Below are positions 1 to 11,511 of a stretch of 64,000 nucleotides of DNA, piece after piece. The notes below the pieces were generated by a model. The model worked only from the letters and a program-made list of their open reading frames with translations, was not told the DNA's origin and ran no database searches. How positions within the stretch are numbered: position 1 is the stretch's first letter; each line of letters opens with the position of its first letter. The translations under genes were made by a program, and so were the position numbers. The stretch comes from Phymorhynchus buccinoides (lineage: Eukaryota; Mollusca; Gastropoda; Neogastropoda; Raphitomidae), in contig CM065687.1 of assembly GCA_017654935.2 (NCBI GenBank), forward strand, positions 25,576,934 through 25,640,933, read 5' to 3'.

Positions 1-185
1 TAAGCCATCATTTTGACCAAGTGTGGCTCCCATACAAATTTAATCACGTACGAAATCGAGACATCACTTTAAAGAGCAGCCTCGGTCGTATATGAGGAAA
101 GTCTGTATGTGGGCCACACCGACCCACAAAAACCCAAGGGACTTAATCCAGCCGGGTCAGTGGGTCTTTACGTCACAGCTCAAAA
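1..185 (-). repeat. Dispersed repeat A, copy 1 (partial)
   Basis: Read on the minus strand this matches repeat A at 22447-22680 and 57030-57265. Shared blocks include TTAAGTCCCTTGGG, GCTGCTCTTTAA and a stretch meaning 'ATGGGAG...TTGG/CTGGTCAAAA'. The left part is cut by the window edge. No coding potential is seen. Confidence 0.7.
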
Positions 186-289
186 CTCACCTCTTCTCTC
201 TGTCTTTAGACATGGGGGTTCAAATTGATCCAAAATCATTACTTGTTTTGATTGGTTATTTTGTTTTGATTTTATCATATATTACTTAA

Positions 290-826
290 AAAGCATAAAA
301 ATGTGTCAAATTATGTGATTTGATATGCCGTTTCCATGGAAACCATTAACAAACAAACAAAAATTATTTATGTTTTTTTCCTCGATTTCTCAGTTTTCTG
401 TTTTTGCGCTAAAATGTGTATTTCAAAAGATCACCCCATCTTTAATAATCAAGATAGAGCATTCACATTTGGCATGGTGTTTGTTTATATACATATCTTC
501 CAATTTACAACACCATTTCCCTGTATCTTGTAAACTTTTCTATTTACCCCATCTAAAAGTTTCATGTGAACCAGATTGTATGAAGAAAATAAGGGACATC
601 ATTTAAAATATTCATAAAAAAATCAAAATTGGTTCAATTTCAAAATAGCCCTGTGAATGTTTAGAAAACATTGCCTATAATCAATATAAAAAAACAGAAT
701 CAAAATATTTGCAATACTTTTTTAGTTTTATTCTTTCAAACATTTGTTGTTTGGCGGCCATCTTGGGTGGTTTCCATGGAAACGGCATATCAAATCACAT
801 AATTTGACACATTTTTATGCTTTTAC
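290..826. mobile_element. Foldback/MITE-like element inside the 44-bp satellite
   Basis: The first about 57 bp (from AAAAGCATAAAAATGTG to TTTCCATGGAAACCA) return inverted at about 767-824, giving near-perfect terminal inverted repeats around 420 bp of AT-rich interior. One 44-bp satellite monomer lies to its left (about 168-213) and the array resumes at its right end, so it appears to have inserted near the array edge. No transposase is seen. Confidence 0.7.
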
Positions 827-3476
827 CCTTTAAAGTCACAGCTCCAAACTCACCTCTTCTCTCTGTCTTACCCTTTAAGTCACAGCTCCAAACTCACCTC
901 TTCTCTCTGTCTTACCCTTTAAGTCACAGCTCCAAACTCACCTCTTCTCTCTGTCTTACCCTTTAAGTCACAGCTCAAAACTCACCTCTTCTCTCTGTCT
1001 TACCCTTTAAGTCACAGCTCCAAACTCACCTCTTCTCTCTGTCTTACCCTTTAAGTCACAGCTCCAAACTCACCTCTTCTCTCTGTCTTACCCTTTAAGT
1101 CACAGCTCCAAACTCACCTCTTCTCTCTGTCTTACCCTTTAAGTCACAGCTCCAAACTCACCTCTTCTCTCTGTCTTACCCTTTAAGTCACAGCTCAAAA
1201 CTCACCTCTTCTCTCTGTCTTACCCTTTAAGTCACAGCTCCAAACTCACCTCTTCTCTCTGTCTTACCCTTTAAGTCACAGCTCCAAACTCACCTCTTCT
1301 CTCTGTCTTACCCTTTAAGTCACAGCTCCAAACTCACCTCTTCTCTCTGTCTTACCCTTTAAGTCACAGCTCCAAACTCACCTCTTCTCTCTGTCTTACC
1401 CTTTAAGTCACAGCTCCAAACTCACCTCTACTCTCTGTCTTACCCTTTAAGTCACAGCTCCAAACTCACCTCTACTCTCTGTCTTACCCTAAAGTCACAG
1501 CTCCAAACTCACCTCTTCTCTCTGTCTTACCCTTTAAGTCACAGCTCCAAACTCACCTCTTCTCTCTGTCTTACCCTTTAAGTCACAGCTCCAAACTCAC
1601 CTCTTCTCTCTGTCTTACCCTTTAAGTCACAGCTCCAAACTCACCTCTTCTCTCTGTCTTACCCTTTAAGTCACAGCTCAAAACTCACCTCTTCTCTCTG
1701 TCTTACCCTTTAAGTCACAGCTCCAAACTCACCCCTTCTCTCTGTCTTACCCTTTAAGTCACAGCTCCAAACTCACCTCTTCTCTCTGTCTTACCCTAAA
1801 GTCACAGCTCCAAACTCACCTCTTCTCTCTGTCTTACCCTTTAAGTCACAGCTCAAAACTCAACTCTTCTCTCTGTCTTACCCTTTAAGTCACAGCTCCA
1901 AACTCACCTCTTCTCTCTGTCTTACCCTTTAAGTCACAGCTCCAAACTCACCTCTTCTCTCTGTCTTACCCTTTAAGTCACAGCTCCAAACTCACCTCTT
2001 CTCTCTGTCTTACCCTAAAGTCACAGCTCCAAACTCACCTCTTCTCTCTGTCTTACCCTTTAAGTCACAGCTCCAAACTCACCTCTTCTCTCTGTCTTAC
2101 CCTTTAAGTCACAGCTCCAAACTCACCTCTTCTCTCTGTCTTACCCTTTAAGTCACAGCTCCAAACTCACCTCTTCTCTCTGTCTTACCCTTTAAGTCAC
2201 AGCTCCAAACTCACCTCTTCTCTCTGTCTTACCCTTTAAGTCACAGCTCCAAACTCACCCCTTCTCTCTGTCTTACCCTTTAAGTCACAGCTCAAAACTC
2301 ACCTCTTCTCTCTGTCTTACCCTAAAGTCACAGCTCCAAACTCACCTCTTCTCTCTGTCTTACCCTTTAAGTCACAGCTCAAAACTCAACTCTTCTCTCT
2401 GTCTTACCCTTTAAGTCACAGCTCCAAACTCACCTCTTCTCTCTGTCTTACCCTTTAAGTCACAGCTCCAAACTCACCTCTTCTCTCTGTCTTACCCTTT
2501 AAGTCACAGCTCCAAACTCACCTCTTCTCTCTGTCTTACCCTAAAGTCACAGCTCCAAACTCACCTCTTCTCTCTGTCTTACCCTTTAAGTCACAGCTCC
2601 AAACTCACCTCTTCTCTCTGTCTTACCCTTTAAGTCACAGCTCCAAACTCACCTCTTCTCTCTGTCTTACCCTTTAAGTCACAGCTCCAAACTCACCTCT
2701 TCTCTCTGTCTTACCCTTTAAGTCACAGCTCCAAACTCACCTCTTCTCTCTGTCTTACCCTTTAAGTCACAGATCCAAACTCACTCCTACTCTCTGTCTT
2801 ACCCTTTAAAGTCACAGCTCCAAACTCACCTCTACTCTCTGTCTTACCCTTTAAGTCACAGCTCCAAACTCACCCCTTCTCTCTGTCTTACCCTTTAAGT
2901 CACAGCTCCAAACTCACCTCTTCTCTCTGTCTTACCCTAAAGTCACAGCTCCAAACTCACCTCTTCTCTCTGTCTTACCCTTTAAGTCACAGCTCAAAAC
3001 TCAACTCTTCTCTCTGTCTTACCCTTTAAGTCACAGCTCAAAACTCACCTCTTCTCTCTGTCTTACCCTTTAAGTCACAGCTCCAAACTCACCTCTTCTC
3101 TCTGTCTTACCCTTTAAGTCACAGCTCAAAACTCACCTCTTCTCTCTGTCTTACCCTAAAGTCACAGCTCCAAACTCACCTCTTCTCTCTGTCTTACCCT
3201 TTAAGTCACAGCTCCAAACTCACCTCTTCTCTCTGTCTTACCCTTTAAGTCACAGCTCCAAACTCACCTCTTCTCTCTGTCTTACCCTTTAAGTCACAGC
3301 TCCAAACTCACCTCTTCTCTCTGTCTTACCCTTTAAGTCACAGCTCCAAACTCACCTCTTCTCTCTGTCTTACCCTTTAAGTCACAGATCCAAACTCACT
3401 CCTACTCTCTGTCTTACCCTTTAAAGTCACAGCTCCAAACTCACCTCTACTCTCTGTCTTACCCTTTAAGTCACAG
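826..3476. repeat. 44-bp tandem satellite, about 60 copies
   Basis: The unit is about 44 bp (CCCTTTAAGTCACAGCTCC, then AAACTCACCTCTTCTCTC and TGTCTTA). Variants have a 2-bp loss (CCCTAAAG), AAAACTC for CAAACTC, CTACTC for CTTCTC, and CACCCC for CACCTC. The variants recur in a higher-order pattern. There are no spacers and no long open frame, so it is not a CRISPR array or a coding repeat. Confidence 0.97.
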
Positions 3477-3556
3477 ATCGTGTGTGGTATCAGTCCAGTG
3501 CGCGCGTTTGTGCGTAGTATGTATTTGCGATTGTGATTGTTTTTTATATTTTTTTT

Positions 3557-3640
3557 AACTAACTTTGTAAGCGCTCTGAGCTCTTCGGAGAAAGAGCGCA
3601 ACAAATATCCATTATTATTATTATTATTATTTTATTTAGA
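3557..3640 (+). repeat. LINE/SINE 3' tail with (TTA)n
   Basis: TTTGTAAGCGCTCTGAG followed by AGAGCGCAACAAAT and a TTA repeat resembles the 3' ends of L2-type LINEs (GCGC stem, then a short tandem tail). Related tails occur near 26490, 38700, 45180, 48320 and 58790 in the window. Confidence 0.55.
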
Positions 3641-3818
3641 ACAGAAAGGACTGGGGGGTGTAGAGGGACGATGGCGGGAGATTGAAGAGATTCAAAAGAG
3701 GAAGAGGAGGGATGTTTGGTGAGAAGGTAGTGGACTGTCCTTCTCTCTCCCCTTTCCTCCCCATCCCTTCTTCTCTTTACCGTGACTGGGCTTCATGAAC
3801 GACTTAATAATGTTACTT

Positions 3819-4635
3819 TTAACCCTTTCACCGCCAATGTCGCATTTTTGCACCACAATGATTTAACACCCATGTCATTTCAAACCCTTGAAATCAGGGT
3901 CTGTTATTCAATAATATTGCGTTCCTAAACTTGGGCAGTGAGGACCTAAGGCTAAATTATGCTTTACGTCCTCCCGCTCTTAAAAAGAACATATGGGACA
4001 TTACTTATTTATAAAGTTGTGGGGAGGGGGGGGGGGGGGGGGGGGAGAGAAAAAACATTAAAGTATTTTTTAAATAAAGTTTTTGTTTGTATTTAAATAA
4101 AAATTTAAGTGCCATGGCTCGTATTAGTTTGACCCGTTAACTAGCTAGCTAGTGGTTACAATTTTTATTTTGGTATTTTTAAAATTTATAATAAAATTGT
4201 ATTTGAGCATCATCAGATAAAAATTTTCAGGACCACCTTTTAAAATGAATTCAAAAAGTTTAAAAATCATTTAAGGTCTGCCCTACGAAAGGGGCGCATT
4301 TATTTACACAATATACTTTATTTTTATTTCCAAAAAGGTTAAAAGAACTGTACATCTGATCTTTGACTTCGTGACCGCAAGTGTCACCATCCAAAGACCA
4401 TTTTCTTAAAAATAAGCCGAAGCTATCGCATTGGTTTTTACTGAAACCAATACTGGTATTAAAAGTTTTAAATGGTCCCTGTTGGATTTAGTGAGTGATT
4501 TGGCAGTGAGGATTGACCCTATTCTAAATATGTCACAGATAAAATCCCACCATATTGCAGACAAAATATTTTCTGTAGCCAAGTAAGTTAAATGGACATT
4601 TTGGGCTCAAAGATGGCTGGCGGTGAAAGTGTTAA
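3819..4635. mobile_element. TTAA-flanked piggyBac-like element (817 bp)
   Basis: The left end is TTAACCCTTTCACCGCC and the right end is its complement (GGCGGTGAAAGTGTTAA), with TTAA at both edges. Its ends match four shorter copies (about 246 bp) in the window. The interior is AT-rich with a 20-nt G run at 4026-4045 and no transposase frame. TTAA target duplication and a CCC start are typical of piggyBac. Confidence 0.75.
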
Positions 4636-5288
<653 letters not shown>

Positions 5289-5365
5289 GGCACCACGTTC
5301 TAGCCCATCTATCCGAAATAGTAGCTAGCGTCTGTGCTATCTTCGAAAACGACAGACTGCGAAAT

Positions 5366-5586
5366 AGGGGAAGACGGGGTAAAAAGCCCATGGGGGGGGG
5401 GGGGTAAGAAACCCATGCCAATTATCTCATGAAAGAAAGAAAATGTCAGTCACATTTTGCCCAAGAGACGAATGCTAAACATTAACACTCGTCTCATGGG
5501 CAAAATGTGACAGAAATTTGCTTTATTTCATGAGATAATTGGCATGGGCTTCTTACCCGCCCATGGGCTTTTTACCCCGTCTTACC
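5366..5586. mobile_element. Palindromic MITE family D, copy 1
   Basis: The two halves are inverted repeats over almost the whole element: GGGGAAGACGGGGTAAAAAG at the left and its complement at the right, with ATTATCTCATGAAA inside each arm. A short loop around CTAAACATTAACACTCG separates them. The left arm has a G-run insertion. Three more copies lie at 9467, 9843 and 11761. Confidence 0.85.
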
Positions 5587-6564
5587 TTACATGCATCGGT
5601 TGCCAGAATGCCTGGTACGAGGGGCACTCCATGTACTTTGCAATGTGAAGATTCGATCAACATTAGAAAGGAAAAAAAAAGAATAGTGTCATGAGATAGA
5701 CCATTATCATAATACTTGGGCCTACCGTCGCAAATTTTCATTATTTTCCACCAGTTGCGCAAAGCAAAATATTCGCCAAGCCGTGGACATCTCTTTAATG
5801 CTGAGATTGTCTACAAATAAACTTCTACGCGTAGGCTATGCTTAAGGAAAGACATTCAAACAAGAGTATCAGACGCCGATAAGTTGTTGTTGTTTTTAGA
5901 CATTGCCCGCTCAGAAGCAAAACTTCACAAATGGCTCAAGGAATTTCAGTTTGGCAGAAGAACGTTAAAAAGAAAGTGACTGTTGCAGTTGTCAAATGAC
6001 CCTAGTGACTGTTAAAACCATAGCCAGTGTAAAGACTCTTGTCGGAAATGATCTCTGGATAAATGCTGATGGGATGAAAAACATACTGAACTTTTCATCA
6101 GGAAGCCTGGATAAAATCTAATATGACCAGCTATAACCGCTATTTGCCCCACTAGTTTACTGAAGATCAGAGAAGGGGTAGGGTTGAATGGTGCATCCAA
6201 ATCATACAACACATTAGATGGGCGGCGAGAAGATAGCCAGCATCTGGGACTTCGTCAAAGATGATGCAACATTTATCTGTCAGTACAATCCAAAACCAAG
6301 CAATAACAAGTGCAACGCCGGGCGGCGGCAAAGTCCCCTCGCAGCATCGCCGAGCTACTCCGAAATCGGAATGTGTCGGCTGTACACATACATAAAAACG
6401 CATAAAAACAGCACGTAACTACATAAAAACGCATAAAAACAGCACGTAACTGAATAGTTTTTATATATATATATATATAGCCTTGGGCGCACAGAAAAAT
6501 TCATGACAACTGTGTTATAGACCATTCATCAAGAAATGTTGTGAAAAAAACTGCATTAAAATAC
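5587..6564. other. Unassigned sequence
   Basis: I see no gene. Within it, 6347-6400 carries a fragment of the SINE-like block CCGAAATCGGAATGTGTCGG found complete near 43030, and 6400-6450 repeats a CATAAAAACGCATAAAAACAG unit. A short (TA)n run is at 6463-6478. Confidence 0.5.
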
Positions 6565-6569
6565 ATGCA

Positions 6570-6850
6570 AAACTTCGCGAGATATTAGCGATTATGTGTT
6601 TCGGGGTTTGAACCCCGTAACTGGCGCGACCTTGACCTTAATGTAAAACTAAATACATCAGTGGATAGCTTGCATCTTGACAAACAAGTATGCCAAATTT
6701 GATGATGATGATAGACTGAAAAGTTTTTGAGAAAAACGGACGAATAGCCTGACGGACGGAGGCACGCCGGACACCGGACGGACGGACGGACGGACGGACC
6801 AGACAAAAACAATAGCTCCCCGAACCTTCGGCTCGGGGACTAATGATCCG
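6570..6850. repeat. Dispersed repeat with (GGAC)n core
   Basis: A GGTTTGAACCCCG block, GACCTTGACCTTAATG and GATGATGATGATAG precede a (GGAC)n run and the end CCTTCGGCTCGGGG. This resembles 3' regions of common mollusc retroposons. The family name is not known to me. Confidence 0.5.
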
Positions 6851-8355
6851 TTCGGATGTTCTATGTGAGACTCCATCAGTAAAATATCACAGAAAACAGA
6901 ATAGTAGCAACGATATCTGACAAATAAACTCCGTAATTGTTTTCTCTGAAAAGCTGGCTATATGGCTTCTTGTTATCTACTAGAGAGAAAAAAGCTCTCA
7001 TTGTAGATTGAAACATAAATATCTATTTAACCAAAGGCACTTTGAGTTTGCCGTTCAAGCACTGGCACCTGGTCTCCCCCTATCGCAGTGTGACATCGCA
7101 AGTCACCACACTGCTGCAGCTACTTTGGACATTTTGCAAGAAAACAGACTATTGCAGAGTTTAGCCGGTCTCCCACCCATCTATTTGTTTTTATTTAGTC
7201 CCTTGTTATTTTTTCCTACTGTCATATGTGAAGCACTGGTGAAGGGGCTAGGAATTAGAGAAAGTTGAAGATGCTTGAACGTGCGTCTAGAGCACTATTG
7301 TTTTTTCATAGTTCAGTTGAGCTGATCGGGTGCCATACCAGTTTGGTTTAAACGAATTTTTTTTTAATTCAACAATTTCAAAATATAAACAATAATGAGG
7401 TAACAGGGTAACAACAAGCATATAGCTTATAACGTACCCGTACGCAATACATTACATATGAATCAAATGACGGAAAGTGTGTTCTCACCAATTAGAAAAT
7501 ATGTTTTTCAATATTTTGAAAAATGATTCGCAAACTAACAAACAAAGTGAACAAAATAGAAAACCAGAAAAGAAATAAAAGAGTGACATTATGGGAAACA
7601 TCACAAAAAAAGAAAGGAAGGAGGAAAACAAAAGGGGGATTGAGAGACAAATTAATGAACAATATGATGACTCAATATAACACTCATCAAGCATCCCACA
7701 AAAAGTATTTACAACCATCCTTACATGTCTAGAACAAATTATTCAATCATTTAGACCAATATGGAGGCGCACCTGCGCTTTCACACAAAAATGATTGAAA
7801 TGCTTGATTTGACATCATCATTGAAAACAGTTTAGAAATAAGTTTAAAACCGATTCGAACCAGAAATGGAGATGTACAGTTTCAAATATTAATATGTTGG
7901 TTTCACATGGAAGATAACGGCCATAACAGATTGGTTTGAAAGGATATCCACGCGCATGATTGTGTTCTAATGAGGGACTCTTCTAAAAGTTTGACTAGCC
8001 AGAAGGAGGGTGTAGGCCTACACTGTCAATGTTCCACATTGCAAAACATATGGAGTGCCAAAGTACAAGTCAAAAATACTTTTCCAGATAGCTTCGGAAA
8101 ACCTTTTTTTGTTAATGCAGAGAAGTGTTCCTTGGCAATGGTGCACATTGCTCAATTGTTTCCCCAAATCATGGAATTTCTGGGTTATGTGCATATAAAA
8201 AGTCTGAGGCAATCGGTTGAGGGGTGTGAGAAATATAAACAGAAATTGAAAATAACCGAGGACTTCAAATAGACTGGAAAGAATATGAAGGATCGCCTAG
8301 CAAACGATTTCCGCAATAACTATTTTGCGAGCCTGACAAGACGAAAGAAATCACC
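6851..8355. other. Unassigned sequence
   Basis: I see no convincing gene. An open frame of 100 codons on the plus strand at 7970-8272 has no recognisable domain, no good splice context and no family match. Confidence 0.5.
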
Positions 8356-8360
8356 TCCCT

Positions 8361-8392
<32 letters not shown>

Positions 8393-8455
8393 GCACACAC
8401 GCACGCACGCACGCGCACAGATTGCACCATTTCTGTTCTTTTGGGTAAAATGTTT

Positions 8456-8491
<36 letters not shown>

Positions 8492-8499
8492 GGGGGGGG
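8361..8499. repeat. Compound CA/GA/poly-G simple repeat
   Basis: A CA-rich run (8361-8419) is followed by a GA run (about 8457-8480) and 19 consecutive G (8481-8499). Confidence 0.95.
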
Positions 8500-8848
8500 T
8501 TGTGTACAAACTAGGCGCTTCGCGCCTGCAATATAATCTTTTACAACTATTTTTTTCTCCACAATGCCATGCCTGATAACCATTTTGAAAACAAAAACAC
8601 CCTAGAAATGATGCGATCCGCCCCTGGGCAGACAGGAAAAAGCACAGTCCCACGTTCCCATTCTAATGTACTCCTGTTCTTACAGAACTGGGTGTTCAAA
8701 AAGGTGTGTCGGACTGGTGACACGTCGGTCTATTGCCCTATCGAACCATACTAGGATTGATTGACTGATTGTTTGATTTAATTTAAAGTCTGTTCACACA
8801 ATTGTGATACTGATTAGACTTCTTTTTATAAAAAACTTTTTAGAGTGC

Positions 8849-8885
<37 letters not shown>

Positions 8886-9208
8886 TGAGTAGGCCTAAGT
8901 GTAACTATGCATATGATTTTATGTCTGATTTTTTGGGTACAAATTAATAGAAAAAAATGACAAGGAAAACAAAATTCAAGTTAATTAACTTATGAACTGT
9001 AGTAATCTTGCAATTCCAGAGCTGGATAAGATGTAGCAGTTTTGATCTTTTCATGACTATCATCAAAGACTATATAAGCTTTCTGCTATCATTTACATCG
9101 GAGTTGTAAACGTCGAACCAATGCGACGTCGAACAAATAGGCCTAATAGTAGACGTGGACGCAAAGACAAGAGTTCTACAAAGGTGTGTGATGACGCCAC
9201 TTTACGAA

Positions 9209-9331
9209 TGACGTCAAGCTGAACACGCCATTTTGACAGAAACGAAAAATATCACGAGAGAAAAGTATACTTATGTAGCCTAGCACATGGTCCCAGTAGA
9301 CTGAGTAGTACAAACAAAATACTTTTGCCAA
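9209..9331 (+). promoter_or_regulatory. Candidate USP promoter and non-coding first exon
   Basis: A perfect palindromic CRE (TGACGTCA, 9209-9216) lies about 115 bp before a strong donor, GCCAA followed by GTAAGTAT at 9332. An exon ending at 9331 could splice to the acceptor at 11321-11322 just before the USP ATG. The sequence around it is not one of the repeat families seen elsewhere here. The link to USP is inferred from position and splice-site strength only. Confidence 0.35.
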
Positions 9332-9466
9332 GTAAGTATAACTGATTCTCTTCGGCTGTCTTTCTATCGCCTACGTAGTCCTCTAAGTATAGGGCCTACT
9401 TGTTTTTGTTTTCTGATCAGCTTCAGCTGCATATTATGATTGTCGTTTTCTCTTCGAAATAGATCT

Positions 9467-9684
9467 AGGGGAAGACGGGGTAAAAAGCGCATGGGCGGGT
9501 AAGAAGCCCACCCCAATTATCTCATGAAATGAAGCAAATTTCAGTCTCATTTTGCCCATGAAACGAGCGTTAATGTCTAGCATTCGTCTCATGGGCAAAT
9601 TTGACTGAAATTTTCTTTATTTCATGAGATAATTGGGGTGGGCTTCTTACCCGCCCATGCGCTTTTTACCAACATCTTCCCCTA
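9467..9684. mobile_element. Palindromic MITE family D, copy 2
   Basis: The same long palindrome as at 5366, with arms starting AGGGGAAGACGGGGTAAAAAG. It is nearly identical to the reverse complement of copy 3 (9843-10059), only 158 bp away. Confidence 0.88.
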
Positions 9685-9842
9685 GCCTAAGTTTCAGTGA
9701 AAGAAGAAGATTACTAATAAAATACTAATAGTATAGTAATAGTAATAGTCTAGATGGGGTTTCACTGAATCGGTGAGTTATTCCAGTCAATCAGCGTTGA
9801 CCAATGAACATCGTCTCCAAACTCATAGTATTCTATTATACT

Positions 9843-10059
9843 AGGGGAAGAAGGGGTAAAAAGCGCATGCGCGGGTAAGAAGCCCACCCCAATTATCTCA
9901 TGAAATAAAGAAAATTTCAGTCAAATTTGCCCATGAGACGAATGCTAGACATTAACGCTCGTCTCATGGGCAAAATGAGACTGAAATTTGCTTCATTTCA
10001 TGAGATAATTGGGGTGGGCTTCTTACCCGCCCATGCGCTTTTTACCCCGTCTTCCCCTA
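9843..10059. mobile_element. Palindromic MITE family D, copy 3
   Basis: Complete copy with arms AGGGGAAGAAGGGG and CCCCGTCTTCCCCT, and the internal ATTATCTCATGAAA blocks. Its asymmetric centre shows it is inverted relative to copy 2. Confidence 0.88.
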
Positions 10060-10189
10060 CATAACTCCAACGTGGAGTCCAAGGAGTTTAATTCAAGTCC
10101 CCTTTGGGGTAGAATACATGAAAAACCAAAAACAACTTACTAATCACTGATTGAATCAGAAGCATGTATTCTTATTTCTTCCATAGCCA

Positions 10190-10537
10190 TTGGGAAGCAT
10201 ACTTTTGTTACCACATACCGCTAGTCCCCCACACTGTCATTTTACATCCATGATACGAGTCCCACATAGGCCTACCGCTATTCCCACAAAATCTCTCTCT
10301 CTCTCTGCTTGTGTCTGTCAAACCCACATAAACGCACGCGCGCGCGCACATACACACATACATGTACACTCACGCATACACACATAAAAGCCCATCGAGA
10401 ATATAATTATATGTGCGTTGCACAAACGAAGGTGTGTGGGACTAGCGGTATGTGGTAGCAAAAGTATGCTTCCATACTATTGTTTTCACAAAATCTCTCT
10501 CTCTGTCTGTCGAACCCACCAAACGCATGCGCGCCAG

Positions 10538-10576
<39 letters not shown>

Positions 10577-10670
10577 CGTTGTGTGTGGAAATATATAGGT
10601 AGAGTGGGGAATACTGCATAATGGGTTGTCTCCCCTTCAGAGTTTTTAATCCTCGAATAAACATTCACCC
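10190..10670. repeat. Inverted pair with CA microsatellites
   Basis: GAAGCATACTTTTGTTACCACATACCGC at 10193-10220 recurs inverted at about 10441-10473 (positions given instead of the full motif). Each is near an AAAATCTCTCTCTCTCTG block followed by CA/CG repeats. It reads like a local inverted duplication. No gene is seen. Confidence 0.6.
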
Positions 10671-10933
10671 AGCATCTGCAACAGTGCGCTAGCTAGAACA
10701 GACCAGTCTGGAGCAATCAATCAATACCAACAGCCCCCAGAATTGAACTCTAACCCAATATGGGCTGGCAATACAAAGGCCAGCAGTAAGTTGGCCGAAA
10801 ATTCCCCGAACCGGTATTTTTGTTTTCCTTTTCTGTTTTTTTTTTCCATTTAGACTCTGAGCAAGATTGACAACAAGCACAAGTGCTCTAGCTGTTTCAT
10901 TTATTTCATTATTGTTTGCTTTGTTTGTGCCAA

Positions 10934-11265
10934 CCCCCCCCCCCCCCCCCCACCCCCTGCATTTCTCGGTTAATTGTATTTTTCCGTTTTTGCCTTTAAT
11001 ACATAAAGCTGTATTTTAGGAACATTTTTAGCTAATAACCTTTTTGGAATACTAACCCTATCCCTAACCCTACCCCCCACTATGTACTGCAGTACACCGC
11101 GATTTGTCACAGTTGTGGTTCGTTGCGTTTTCCCCTCTCATATAGGTGGGGGTTAGGGTTAGGGATAGGGTAAGTATTCCAAAAAGGTTATTAGCTAAAA
11201 ATGTTCCTAAAATACAGCTTTATGTATGGTAAGAAAGGCAAAAACGGAAAAATACAATTAACCGT
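10934..11265. mobile_element. MITE family J, copy 1, just upstream of USP
   Basis: Arms of about 120 bp are inverted around 11100-11145. The left arm has TTTCTCGGTTAATTGTATT, TAGCTAATAACC and TAACCCTATCCCTAACCC; the right arm has their complements, ending near AATACAATTAACC. It contains TTAGGG-like motifs and an 18-nt C run. The right end is about 70 bp before the USP ATG. Confidence 0.75.
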
Positions 11266-11335
11266 TTTCTCACCAGGGCCTTGTCTTCTTTTATTTATTT
11301 TTTCACATCTAGTTTTTTTTAGGCCTACATTCCCT

Positions 11336-11438
11336 ATGGCTGAAAAAACATCCTCGGACAAAGGGGAAACAACTGCCGGCAAACTGATTGTGGTTCTCGC
11401 GGTGGATCACAGCGAATTTAGCGAATATGCGTTCAAAT
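11336..11438 (+). CDS. USP exon 1
   Basis: This exon encodes residues 1-34 plus one nucleotide, from ATG in CCCTATGG to a GTGAGT donor. A pyrimidine-rich tract ending TTTTTTTTAG at 11321-11322 lies just before the ATG and looks like the acceptor of a spliced 5' UTR. A long GT/GC microsatellite follows the donor. Confidence 0.9.
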
Positions 11439-11445
11439 GTGAGTC

Positions 11446-11511
<66 letters not shown>

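Noticed and set aside
826..3476. CRISPR-like regular array
   Set aside because: The units are directly abutting with no unique spacers, the context is animal, and there are no cas genes. The same applies to the 28-, 42-, 48- and 54-bp arrays.
7970..8272. 100-codon open frame on plus
   Set aside because: No domain, no splice context and ordinary length for chance in this composition.
11201..11335. In-frame upstream start for USP at 11201
   Set aside because: The 45 extra residues come from the inverted arm of MITE J and have no counterpart in USP proteins.
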